From assembly GCF_034932145.1 (NCBI RefSeq), contig NZ_JAYGHV010000009.1, forward strand, positions 1 to 36,766: a stretch of DNA of 36,766 nucleotides, written 5' to 3'. Below the pieces are notes generated by a model. It worked only from the letters and a program-made list of their open reading frames with translations. It ran no database searches and had not been told where the DNA came from. Of the stretch, positions 23,973 to 32,238 are shown piece after piece. This DNA comes from CCY15215 sp034932145 (GTDB taxonomy: Bacteria; Cyanobacteriota; Cyanobacteriia; Cyanobacteriales; Spirulinaceae). Positions within the stretch are counted from its first letter, which is position 1; each line of letters begins with the position of its first letter. A program made the position numbers and the translations under genes.

Positions 23973-25943
23973 TTAGCGACACTTCCAGACGGCAAGGTCT
24001 GTGATTTCATAGATCAAAAAATCCGTAACGATACGCCCGAAGAGTATGTTCGTCAAAACATCGAGCGTCGTTTAGTGCTGGAGTTGGGCTACTTGCCAGA
24101 GCAGATCGAGGTTGAGTATCCGATTAAACAGGGTAGTAAAACAGTTCGTGTCGATCTGGCTATTTTCCGTGAAGGGGATCAACATAATCAGGAAAATATT
24201 TGGATTATCATTGAGTGCAAAAAAGACTCGATATCGCCATCTGCTAGTAAAGACGGGATTAAGCAACTTCGATCTTACATGGCGGCTTGTGATAACTCTG
24301 AATGGGGAATGTGGACAAATGGCAAGAAAAAAACTGTTTTACGCCGCATTAGAACTGAGGAAGGAATTGAGTATGAAGAGCCTAATGATATTCCTTCTAA
24401 GAATGGTAATGTTGAGGAGGTCGATCGCCCAACTCGTGACGCTTTAAAAAATGCTGTTGGCGATAACTTACTGTTTTCTTTTAAGATTTGCCACGATCAT
24501 ATTTATGTGACTGACGGGCTACAAAAACAACCTGCTTTTTTTGAGCTTTTAAAGGTTATTTTTTGCAAGATTCATGATGAGCGTAATTTACCTAATCCAT
24601 TAGAATTTTATGCAACGGCAAAGGAAAAAAAGAGTAATGATGGTCGATTAACTGTTTTTAATCGCATTAGCAAGATTTTTAGTGCGGTTAAAAAGCAATA
24701 CCCTGCTATTTTTGATGCGAATGATGAGATTAAGCTCCAACCCCGTTCTTTAGCCTATATTATCGGTGAGCTTCAACGCTATAGCTTTTTGAGTACGAAT
24801 ATTGATGTTAAAGGGAAAGCCTATGAAGAGCTTGTTGGTGCAAATTTAAGAGGCGATCGCGGTGAGTTTTTTACACCAAGAAATGTTCAGAAAATGACAA
24901 TTCGGATGCTTGCGCCAAAAATCACTGATAGGATTCTCGATCAATCCTGCGGAACAGGTGGTTTTTTGGTGATTGCAATGAATGAAGTCATTGAAAAATT
25001 AAGCCAACAAGCTGGAGTAAATGAGAAATCAGATGTTTGGATGAAGAATGCACTAAATTCAAAAATTAGAGATACGGCTAAAGTTAATTTCTTTGGGATT
25101 GATATTAATCCAGATCTTGTAAAAGCTACCAAAATGAATATGGTGATGAACAATGACGGATCTGGAAACATTTTTAGACAAGATTCTTTGTTGCATCCTC
25201 ATCAATGGGAAGATGGTTTTCGTAAGCAGTTTGCTAAAGCCTTAGACGTTGACCCTAAAGATCTACGCAATCCTAAAGATCTAGCTCGTTTTGATGTAAT
25301 TGCAACGAATCCGCCTTTTGGTTCAAAGTTACCTATTAAGGATGAAGAAACATTAAAACAATATCAGCTTGCCCATGTTTGGAAAGAAACTGAGTCTGGT
25401 TGGGAGCCTACAGAAAAACTTCAGGGTTCAGCATCTCCCGAAATCCTGTTTATTGAAAGATGCTGGCAATTTTTGAAGCCAGAAGGACGGATGGGAATCG
25501 TTTTACCTGATGCAATTTTGGGCGCTCCTGGATTGATTTATGTCCGATATTGGTTGATTAAGCATTGCCGAATTGTTGCTTCGATTGATTTGCATCCCGA
25601 TACTTTCCAGCCGCGTAATGGGACACAAACTTCGGTTTTGATTCTTCAGAAAAAAACTGAAAAGGAAATCGATCAAGGAACAATGCCTGATTATGAGATC
25701 TTTATGGCACAGGTGAAGGCGATCGGGCATGATAAACGGGGTAACATCACCTACAGACGTAATGAGGAGGGTGAGGAGATACTCGTTCCTACTAATCCAG
25801 AGTCAATCCCTTTGATCGAACGCACGGCAACGGGTGAAGGTTTTGCTAGACCTCTACCGCGTCAGAAGGTGGAGGACGATGATACGGATTTGGTAGCTAA
25901 TGAGTTTATCGATTGGAAGAAAAAGGTGGTACTAGGATGGTAA
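23961..25943 (+). CDS. Single-chain restriction nuclease / N6-adenine DNA methyltransferase
   Basis: A 660-residue R-M protein. The N-terminal 130 residues are an HsdR-N-like PD-(D/E)xK nuclease domain with D65 (TVRVDLAIF) and E85-C-K87 (IWIIIECKK). A helical connector follows, then an HsdM-type methyltransferase with GRGEFFTPR-like RGDRGEFFTPRNVQKM, motif I DQSCGTGGF (about 330) and motif IV NPPFGS (about 449). It would need the downstream specificity subunit for target recognition. No HsdR translocase is encoded, so this resembles BcgI-type (IIB/IIG) fusions rather than classical type I. The stop overlaps the start of the S gene by 7 bases. Low GC content and few HIP1 sites suggest transfer. 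Confidence 0.85.
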   Translation: MSKLLATLPDGKVCDFIDQKIRNDTPEEYVRQNIERRLVLELGYLPEQIEVEYPIKQGSKTVRVDLAIFREGDQHNQENIWIIIECKKDSISPSASKDGIKQLRSYMAACDNSEWGMWTNGKKKTVLRRIRTEEGIEYEEPNDIPSKNGNVEEVDRPTRDALKNAVGDNLLFSFKICHDHIYVTDGLQKQPAFFELLKVIFCKIHDERNLPNPLEFYATAKEKKSNDGRLTVFNRISKIFSAVKKQYPAIFDANDEIKLQPRSLAYIIGELQRYSFLSTNIDVKGKAYEELVGANLRGDRGEFFTPRNVQKMTIRMLAPKITDRILDQSCGTGGFLVIAMNEVIEKLSQQAGVNEKSDVWMKNALNSKIRDTAKVNFFGIDINPDLVKATKMNMVMNNDGSGNIFRQDSLLHPHQWEDGFRKQFAKALDVDPKDLRNPKDLARFDVIATNPPFGSKLPIKDEETLKQYQLAHVWKETESGWEPTEKLQGSASPEILFIERCWQFLKPEGRMGIVLPDAILGAPGLIYVRYWLIKHCRIVASIDLHPDTFQPRNGTQTSVLILQKKTEKEIDQGTMPDYEIFMAQVKAIGHDKRGNITYRRNEEGEEILVPTNPESIPLIERTATGEGFARPLPRQKVEDDDTDLVANEFIDWKKKVVLGW

Positions 25944-27577
25944 GTTATGCTTTTAAACCTGATTACACGCCAGAGATACCTGATGATGAGTCGGAGAAAC
26001 TATCAACGACGATCAAATTCAGTGAAGTATTTGCTGCTGGTGTGCGTCTAGAGGCTTCTGCTTTTAGCATTGAAGCTCATAATGCAGTTACAGTTTTGAC
26101 AAATAGTGGTTTACCTCTCATCCCGCTTTACGGTGAAGGTGGGCTTTGTCAAGGAGGATACTACCCTCATAGATTTAAGAGAGTTTATGTAAGTCCTGAA
26201 AAAGGTGTTCCATTTTTATCTAGTTCAGAGATTATTAGTTTACGTCCCAAGACTAATAATTTTGTTAGTAAAAACTACAACCTAAAATTAGACCGACTAC
26301 TTCCAGAAAAGTGGGATATTTTAATCTCTCGTTCAGGAACAATAGGAAATATTGGTTTAGCAACAGAAACATTTATTGGAAATGCACTTTCTGAACACGT
26401 TATTCGGCTCCAAGCAAATAAACCTGAAACGGCTGGGTATGTTGCAGCTTTTTTGCGTAGTCGATATGGTCGTCCTCAATTAATTCAAGAAACATTTGGT
26501 TCAGTCGTTGATCAAATAGAACCTCAACACTTATCACGGGTTCAAATTCCTGATTTGCCGCCAATTCGCCGAATTGAAATTGGTCGTTTGATGTGTAAAG
26601 CGGGAGAATTGCGTGATGAAGCAAATCATTTGTTAGACGAAGCCGATCGCCTTCTACATGAACGTTTAAACTTACCTTATCTCAAAGACATTGCTCCGCG
26701 TGGTAGTGCATCTTTTACGACTACGATCAAGGCTTCGCAATTGATGGGACGCTTAGAGGGTAGTTTTCATAATCCCGAAGCGATCGCTGCTGAGAAACAA
26801 CTGGCGAAATTACCTGTTGAAATCACAAAAATTGGCGATCCAAGAGTTACCAAAGAAGTTAGAGCAATTACAAAATTCCGAACACGAACCTATGTCGAAA
26901 AAGGTGGAATTCCTCTATTAAGTAGTAAGCAACTTTTTCAAATCGATCCAATCAAGATTAAACGACTTGCAAAAGGCGCACATACAAAAGACTTGCCTGA
27001 AATTCAGCTAGAAGAAAACATGATCGCTGTTACTCGCTCTGGCACGATTGGAAAGGTACAGATTATTCCTAAATACATGGCAGCATGGACAGCTAGTGAA
27101 CACGCAACAAGATTTATAGCATCTGATGATATTAATGTAGGTTATCTTTACGCTTGGTTAGCCTCAGATTATGGTTACTGTCTCATAACTCGATGCTCCT
27201 ATGGTTCGGTAATCCTTGAAGTTGATAAGGAAATGTTTTCTTCTGTTCTAATTCCATTACCAGAGTTACCTATTAGAAATGAAATTGGCGATCTAGTTCT
27301 CAAAGCTAATCAACTACGCGATCAGGCTTGGCGTAACGAACAAGAAGCAATTTCTAAATTAGAAAAACTAATTTCGTCTAAATCAAATACACCTATGAAT
27401 AATCAAACACCTACTGAGGACTTCTCTTTAGCAAATATTAAATTTGACTATAATGCAGAACCAATCTGGGAATTAGCCGCCCGACTGTCCGCCAAAATTC
27501 CTAATGAAGAATGGGAAAAACTGCCAAAAGACTTAGCCCAAAACTTTGACCATTATCAACAGCAACAGGATATTTAA
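25937..27577 (+). CDS. hsdS: R-M specificity subunit (HsdS-like) with antitoxin-like C-terminal tail
   Basis: A 546-residue protein. Two target-recognition domains (about 25-215 and 265-455) each end in a coiled-coil spacer: RRIEIGRLMCKAGELRDEA and RNEIGDLVLKANQLRDQAW. Each TRD has the typical ISRSGTIGNIGLA / VTRSGTIGKVQII pattern and a G-S-V strand before the helix. The final 60 residues (487-546) are not part of the HsdS fold. They follow a low-complexity joint, start with an in-frame ATG at 27395, and read FDYNAEPIWELAARLSAKIP then NEEWEKLPKDLAQNFDHY, resembling small cyanobacterial antitoxins encoded before PIN toxins. The start ATG at 25937 has AAGGTGG upstream and overlaps the methylase stop. 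The stop overlaps the PIN gene by 1 base (TAATG). Confidence 0.82.
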   Translation: MVSYAFKPDYTPEIPDDESEKLSTTIKFSEVFAAGVRLEASAFSIEAHNAVTVLTNSGLPLIPLYGEGGLCQGGYYPHRFKRVYVSPEKGVPFLSSSEIISLRPKTNNFVSKNYNLKLDRLLPEKWDILISRSGTIGNIGLATETFIGNALSEHVIRLQANKPETAGYVAAFLRSRYGRPQLIQETFGSVVDQIEPQHLSRVQIPDLPPIRRIEIGRLMCKAGELRDEANHLLDEADRLLHERLNLPYLKDIAPRGSASFTTTIKASQLMGRLEGSFHNPEAIAAEKQLAKLPVEITKIGDPRVTKEVRAITKFRTRTYVEKGGIPLLSSKQLFQIDPIKIKRLAKGAHTKDLPEIQLEENMIAVTRSGTIGKVQIIPKYMAAWTASEHATRFIASDDINVGYLYAWLASDYGYCLITRCSYGSVILEVDKEMFSSVLIPLPELPIRNEIGDLVLKANQLRDQAWRNEQEAISKLEKLISSKSNTPMNNQTPTEDFSLANIKFDYNAEPIWELAARLSAKIPNEEWEKLPKDLAQNFDHYQQQQDI

Positions 27578-27999
27578 TGAAAATCGTTTTCGCCGATACA
27601 GGTTATTGGGTTGCTCTTCTCAACCCTAGTGATGATTTACATAAAAAAGCTGTCCAGTTATCAAAAAGATTAAATCCCCTCTACATTGTCACCAGTGAAG
27701 TCGTCCTCATAGAAGTTTTAAACGATTTTTCCAAACGTGGTGAGTATTTCCGTGACTTAGCCATAGAGCTAACTCAAGATTTGCGTTCTAATCCTAATAT
27801 CCGTATTGTTCCCCAAACCAGTGAGCAATTTGAACAAGGCTTAAGACTATATCAACAGCGCAAAGACAAAGCATGGAGTCACACAGATTGCGTATCGTTC
27901 AAAATAATGGAAGATATGGGGATTTTTGAAGCTCTAGCCTATGACAAACACTTTGTTCAAGCAGGATACACCTCTCTAATGCGAAACTGTCGGAAGTGA
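27577..27999 (+). CDS. PIN-domain ribonuclease toxin (VapC-like)
   Basis: A 140-residue PIN-domain protein. The acidic metal-binding residues are in place: D7 (FADTGYWVALL), E46 (VVLIEVLNDF), D104 (SHTDCVSFKIM) and D123 (ALAYDKHF). PIN toxins cleave RNA, often tRNA or rRNA, and are silenced by a small antitoxin encoded directly upstream. Here the upstream gene is the R-M specificity subunit, whose C-terminal tail looks like that antitoxin; the reading frames overlap as TAATG, so translation is probably coupled. It is the last gene of the operon. The family call is firm, the toxin role inferred. Confidence 0.87.
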   Translation: MKIVFADTGYWVALLNPSDDLHKKAVQLSKRLNPLYIVTSEVVLIEVLNDFSKRGEYFRDLAIELTQDLRSNPNIRIVPQTSEQFEQGLRLYQQRKDKAWSHTDCVSFKIMEDMGIFEALAYDKHFVQAGYTSLMRNCRK

Positions 28000-28251
28000 G
28001 TAGAGGTCAATCTTTGTGAGATGGAAAAAGCTGAGATTCAAGGGTTTACGAGAAATAGAATTGATTCGGCGATCGCCCTTCACTAGGTTATGACTGTCCA
28101 GAATTGCTTCAATCCTAGCGAGTTATTGCCGTATGTCTAGCTACCTAGAATAAAAATCTCAAATCTCATCCTTCCAGAATAAAAATCTCATCCTTTAGAG
28201 AGGGAACGAGTTCCTAGTTTAATGGCATCATCGGGGTGTAATGGGTTTTGA
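28000..28251. other. R-M island right border with a direct repeat
   Basis: 250 bases without a recognised gene. AGAATAAAAATCTCA occurs at 28147-28161 and again at 28176-28190, each continuing into a CTCATCCTT motif, giving a 29-base period. The segment separates the PIN toxin gene from a degraded DUF3611 gene. Confidence 0.45.
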
Positions 28252-28614
28252 ATACGGTTTGTTTTAACCATTGTTTCTCTTCTCATTTTAGAGTTTGCTA
28301 TTCTTGCTCCTACTTTTAGCCCTAATCTCAAATCAGGGATTAGCTTGCTGGCCGCAATTAGAGGAATTGCGACTTTAGGCTTAAACATTTACTGGTTCTT
28401 TTGCTACGTTCATCTTGGGCAAAAATTGTCAGCCCCGGAAGCAGCTTTACATCCTAGCCGCAAGGAAGTAATTCAAATTTTATAACTTTTATAACTAGGA
28501 GTTCTAGTCAACTTGGCAGCAATGTTAATGCCATTAGTCGGCATCGAAACCATTGTTAGAACATTGCTCCTCAAAACGCTTTCAGTTTCGCAAGAAGCCG
28601 CTATCTATCTATTA
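28252..28614 (+). pseudogene. DUF3611 membrane-protein gene relic with in-frame stops
   Basis: The plus-strand frame reads RFVLTIVSLLILEFAILAPT, then AAIRGIATLGLNIYWFFCYV, then HPSRKEVIQIL. Two in-frame TAA codons follow (28483-28485 and 28492-28494), and the same frame continues as LGVLVNLAAMLMPLVGIETI and VRTLLLKTLSVSQEAAIY. Order and spacing match the C-terminal two thirds of cyanobacterial DUF3611 proteins (an R-Y-x-R-L helix, a P-S-R/K-x-x-x-I segment, then GLIVNLVGML-like and IVGTLLAKSLS-like stretches). No start codon is present and the N-terminus is missing. The remnant runs up to the leader of the phosphoketolase gene in the same frame. Recognised from family memory. Confidence 0.6.
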
Positions 28615-28656
28615 AAGATACAAATCCTAATAAAGATAAATAAAGAGGAAAGAAGC

Positions 28657-29877
28657 ATGAAAACAATCGATCGGACTAGGGTATTAGAAATTGGACAATC
28701 AACCCTAAAAACAAAGACTCTTTCCCCAGAACTACTCCATAAGATAGATGCCTACTGGCGTGCTGCCAACTATCTTTCCGTTGGGCAAATTTATCTCTAC
28801 GATAATCCATTGCTGAAGGAGCCACTAAAACTATCCCACGTCAAACCATTGGTGGTGGGACATTGGGGTACGACACCTGGACAGAACTTCATCTATGTAC
28901 ACTTGAATCGGGTAATTAAGAAATATGACCTAGATCTGTTCTACATCTCTGGCCCTGGTCACGGGGGACCAGCAATTGTGGGCAATGTTTACCTTGAAGG
29001 CACTTGGAGCGAAGTTTATCCCAACGTTACTCAGGACGAAGCTGGGTTGAAAAAGCTGTTCACGCAGTTCTCGTTTCCTGGTGGGATTTCCAGCCACGTT
29101 GCGCCGACAACGCCAGGATCGATTCATGAAGGGGGTGAGTTGGGATACTCCCTCAGTCATGCTTTCGGCGCTGCTTTCGACAATCCCGATCTGATTGTCG
29201 CTTGCGTCATCGGCGATGGGGAAGCGGAGACGGGCCCCTTGGCGACGGCTTGGCATTCCAACAAGTTACTCAACCCAATTACCGACGGTGCCGTGCTGCC
29301 AATTCTGCACCTGAATGGTTACAAAATCGATAACCCAACCGTCCTGGCTCGCATTGAGCATGAGGAGTTGGAACAATTTCTCCAAGGTTGCGGCTGGACA
29401 CCTTACTTTGTGGAAGGCGATGAGCCAGAAAAGATGCACGAACTGATGGCCAGTACCCTGGACAGGGCGATCGCAGATATCCGGCAAATCCAAAGCAATG
29501 CACGGAACCGGAACGATACGACTCGCCCGCGCTGGCCGGCGATCGTCCTCAAGTCCCCCAAGGGCTGGACGGGTCCAAAAGTGGTGGATGGCTTGCCCAA
29601 TGAGGGGACTGCGCGATCGCATCAAGTGCCGCTACTGGTAAACTCCGAGCATCCCGAGCATCTCCAGCAGTTGGAAAGCTGGATGAAAAGCTACAAGCCA
29701 GAAGAACTGTTCGATGAAGATGGCCGACTCCTGCCGGAATTGGCTGAACTGGCTCCAAAGGGCGATCGCCGCATGGGTGCAAACCCCCACGCCAACGGCG
29801 GCATACTACTGCGCGACCTGCAAATGCCAGACTTCCGCGACGGGGGGCAGGGTCAACGCTGCCAGAAAAACCGTTAG
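28657..29877 (+). CDS. Truncated phosphoketolase (N-terminal half only)
   Basis: 406 residues matching the first half of xylulose-5-phosphate/fructose-6-phosphate phosphoketolase, a thiamine-diphosphate enzyme that makes acetyl-phosphate. The N-terminal TPP domain is intact: WRAANYLSVGQIYLYDNPLL, GHWGTTPGQNFIYVHLNR, SGPGHGGPAIVGN, and the metal/TPP motif GDGEAETGPLATAWHSNKLL near residue 185. Full-length enzymes are about 800 residues. Here the homology stops at LLRDLQMPDFRD, and eleven unrelated residues follow before the stop, so the middle and C-terminal domains are lost and activity is unlikely. ATG 28657 has GAGGAAAG upstream; an in-frame start at 28513 belongs to the DUF3611 relic. The break point suggests an internal deletion. 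Confidence 0.88.
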   Translation: MKTIDRTRVLEIGQSTLKTKTLSPELLHKIDAYWRAANYLSVGQIYLYDNPLLKEPLKLSHVKPLVVGHWGTTPGQNFIYVHLNRVIKKYDLDLFYISGPGHGGPAIVGNVYLEGTWSEVYPNVTQDEAGLKKLFTQFSFPGGISSHVAPTTPGSIHEGGELGYSLSHAFGAAFDNPDLIVACVIGDGEAETGPLATAWHSNKLLNPITDGAVLPILHLNGYKIDNPTVLARIEHEELEQFLQGCGWTPYFVEGDEPEKMHELMASTLDRAIADIRQIQSNARNRNDTTRPRWPAIVLKSPKGWTGPKVVDGLPNEGTARSHQVPLLVNSEHPEHLQQLESWMKSYKPEELFDEDGRLLPELAELAPKGDRRMGANPHANGGILLRDLQMPDFRDGGQGQRCQKNR

Positions 29878-29957
29878 TCGGACAAGCACTTGTACCGACC
29901 TGAAACAAGGCAAGAAATCCGCTATTCTAATCGATTTAACACACTAGAGGAAACATC

Positions 29958-30386
29958 ATGAGTACTGCAATTGATAACTTTACCCAACAACTTCATGACA
30001 ATTTAGAAGCGGTTGAAAATCGCGCAAAGTCACTGAAGCAAAATATCCAATCTGTACCCGGAAAAACCCAAGCTGAGATTCAATCGACCTTCGACAAAGC
30101 AAAGACAAATCTGGACGCAAAGAAACAAGAATTTGATGATTATCGGGCCAAGCTCAAAACCCAATTGGAGGAAAAAGAATCTGAGGTAATGTCGAATATT
30201 GAAGAATGGAAAGCAAATCGCGAAGCCGAGAAACTCGAACGTCGGGCCGATAAAGCCGAAGACCACGCGGCTACCGTGACCTTTTTGGCAATGGCGGCGA
30301 TCGAGGAAGCCGAAGAAGCAACTTTAGCGGCGATCGCGGCCCGACTCGATGCCGAAACCGCTCGTAACGGGTCAGATGAATCGTAA
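29958..30386 (+). CDS. Coiled-coil protein of unknown function
   Basis: A 142-residue highly charged, helical protein. Residues about 5-100 form a long amphipathic coiled coil rich in K, E, Q and A (KTNLDAKKQEFDDYRAKLKT, then SNIEEWKANREAEKLERRAD). The C-terminal 40 residues are Ala/Glu-rich (AAIEEAEEATLAAIAARLDA). No enzyme motif, signal peptide or membrane helix is seen. The composition recalls LEA-like or other stress-associated helical proteins, which fits its place among stress and redox genes, but this is inference. AGAGGAAAC before the ATG supports the start. Confidence 0.75.
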   Translation: MSTAIDNFTQQLHDNLEAVENRAKSLKQNIQSVPGKTQAEIQSTFDKAKTNLDAKKQEFDDYRAKLKTQLEEKESEVMSNIEEWKANREAEKLERRADKAEDHAATVTFLAMAAIEEAEEATLAAIAARLDAETARNGSDES

Positions 30387-30445
30387 GATTCAGGTAATGC
30401 CGCTATGGATAATTATTTCCACAGATAATCTCAGGAAGAAAATTA

Positions 30446-31510
30446 ATGAAAGTCAACGCCTACGCAGCCCAAAACGCCACGACGACCCTCGCACCTATTG
30501 ACATTCAACGTCGCGATCGCGGCAAACATGATGTGGAGATCGACATTCTCTACTGTGGCGTGTGTCACTCTGACCTGCATACCGTCCGCAACGAATGGCA
30601 GGGAACCACCTACCCTTGCGTACCCGGTCACGAAATTATCGGACGTGTTGTTAAAGTGGGAGCGCAGGCCAACAAATTTAAGAAAGGCGACATCGTTGGA
30701 GTCGGTTGCATGGTCGATGCTTGCCTCACCTGTGCTAACTGCAAGAAAGACCTAGAACAATTCTGCGAGAAAGGTATGACTTGGACATACAACTCTCCTG
30801 ACAAACTCATGGGCGGCATGACGTTTGGTGGCTACTCCGAGAGCATTGTCGTAGATAAAGCGTTTGTGCTGAAAATTCCGAAGCATTTGGATCTTGCCTC
30901 TGCTGCTCCTCTGCTTTGTGCCGGGATCACCACCTATTCCCCCTTGCGTCGCAACAATGTTCGCAAAGGTCAGAAGGTTGGCATTGTTGGACTCGGCGGC
31001 TTGGGACACGTGGGGGTGAAATTGGCAAAGGCGTTTGGTGCCCATGTTGTCGTCTTCACCACCTCACCCAGCAAAGTTGAAGATGCCCTGCGGCTTGGCG
31101 CAAATGAAGTCGTCATTTCTACAAATGCGGATGAGATGAAGTCACACCTGAATAGTTTCGATTTCATTCTTGATACGGTTTCGGCACAGCACGACATCAA
31201 CGCCTACCTCCTCCTATTGGGGCGCGACGGCAACCTCACCCAAGTGGGTGTTCCAGCTAAACCGCTTTCTCTAGATGTCGGTAGCTTAGTCTTTGGTCAG
31301 CGTAGTCTCAGTGGCTCCCTAATTGGCGGCATCAAAGAAACGCAGGAAATGCTGGATTTTTGTGGCAAGCACAACATTACTGCCGATATCGAACTCATTC
31401 CCATCCAGAACATCAATGAAGCCTACGATCGCCTGGTGAAGAGCGACGTAAAATATCGCTTCGTCATTGATATGGCTTCATTACAACCAGCTTTGTCAGC
31501 CACGAATTAA
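30446..31510 (+). CDS. Zinc-dependent NAD(P) alcohol dehydrogenase (YahK/CAD type)
   Basis: A 354-residue medium-chain dehydrogenase. Catalytic-zinc residues lie in YCGVCHSDLH (C40) and PGHEIIG (H62, E63); the structural-zinc cluster DACLTCANCKKDLEQFC supplies C93, C96, C99 and C107. The nucleotide-binding motif is VGIVGLGGLGHVGVKLAKAF. The pattern matches the NADP-dependent cinnamyl-alcohol-dehydrogenase-like group (YahK), which reduces a wide range of aldehydes to alcohols. AGGAAG precedes the ATG. It follows the coiled-coil gene after 59 bases and precedes the alternative oxidase by 116 bases. A role in aldehyde detoxification or fermentative redox balance is inferred. Confidence 0.92.
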   Translation: MKVNAYAAQNATTTLAPIDIQRRDRGKHDVEIDILYCGVCHSDLHTVRNEWQGTTYPCVPGHEIIGRVVKVGAQANKFKKGDIVGVGCMVDACLTCANCKKDLEQFCEKGMTWTYNSPDKLMGGMTFGGYSESIVVDKAFVLKIPKHLDLASAAPLLCAGITTYSPLRRNNVRKGQKVGIVGLGGLGHVGVKLAKAFGAHVVVFTTSPSKVEDALRLGANEVVISTNADEMKSHLNSFDFILDTVSAQHDINAYLLLLGRDGNLTQVGVPAKPLSLDVGSLVFGQRSLSGSLIGGIKETQEMLDFCGKHNITADIELIPIQNINEAYDRLVKSDVKYRFVIDMASLQPALSATN

Positions 31511-31626
31511 CCCCAAAACTAAGGATATTAAATCAATCTCTCTGCAATAAAGGAATCATCCCATAACTACAACCATTCACTCTAGCTCATGCAGGACATC
31601 GTTCAAAAAATAGGAAACTAAACATC

Positions 31627-32238
31627 ATGATTCGACTCCTCGTTAATTTTTTGGAAGCCCTGTTGAATACCTTTTACAGGGGGCGCGATCGCGTCTTTGC
31701 CCGATTTTTTGTTCTGGAAACCATTGCCCGCGTACCCTATTTTGCTTTCACCTCCGTTTTACATCTCTACGAAACGATGGGCTGGTGGCGTAAATCTGAC
31801 TGGTTAAAGGTACATTTTGCGGAGTCATGGAATGAACTGCACCATCTACTGATTGCTGAATCCCTTGGTGGCAATGACCATTGGTACGATCGCTACCTTG
31901 CCAGGATCGGAGGATTAATTTATTACTGGATCATTGTTTTGGTCTATCTGATCAACGCCCGTGCTGCCTACAACTTCATGCAACAGGTTGAAGAACACGC
32001 TTACCACACCTACGATCTGTTTCTCAAAGAACACGGCGGCGAACTCAAACAAATGCCCGCCCCAAAAGTGGCAATTAGCTACTATCTGAGTGGCGATTTG
32101 TATATGTTCGATGAATTTCAGACAACGCACCCTGAAGCCTTTCGTCGTCCTCAGATTGAGAACCTCTACGATGTCATGGACAGGTACTCGTTCGCAACCT
32201 CTATATGTCAGTCGATCCATATATGCGCGGTCGCATGA
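31627..32238 (+). CDS. Alternative oxidase, C-terminally truncated
   Basis: 203 residues of a membrane-associated di-iron quinol oxidase (AOX/PTOX family). Present: the first iron-ligand motif FFVLETIARVPYF (E31), the second WNELHHLLIAESLGG (E70, H73), the hydrophobic hairpin IYYWIIVLVYLI, and VEEHAYHTYDLFL (third ligand region). Homology continues to RPQIENLYDVM, then stops exactly where the family has the final R-x-D-E-x-x-H iron-binding helix. The remaining residues are out-of-frame translation of the next gene. With the last ligand pair missing, the protein should be inactive. The fusion point is near 32174-32179. Full-length enzymes would transfer electrons from the quinone pool to oxygen. 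Confidence 0.88.
   Translation: MIRLLVNFLEALLNTFYRGRDRVFARFFVLETIARVPYFAFTSVLHLYETMGWWRKSDWLKVHFAESWNELHHLLIAESLGGNDHWYDRYLARIGGLIYYWIIVLVYLINARAAYNFMQQVEEHAYHTYDLFLKEHGGELKQMPAPKVAISYYLSGDLYMFDEFQTTHPEAFRRPQIENLYDVMDRYSFATSICQSIHICAVA

Noticed and set aside
28188..28388. 66-codon minus-strand open frame
   Set aside because: It is antisense to the DUF3611 relic, whose plus-strand frame explains the sequence better.
29830..29880. Alternative frame after the phosphoketolase break (GSTLPEKPLVGQALVPT)
   Set aside because: Looks like the tail of another protein joined by deletion, but 17 residues are too few to assign.
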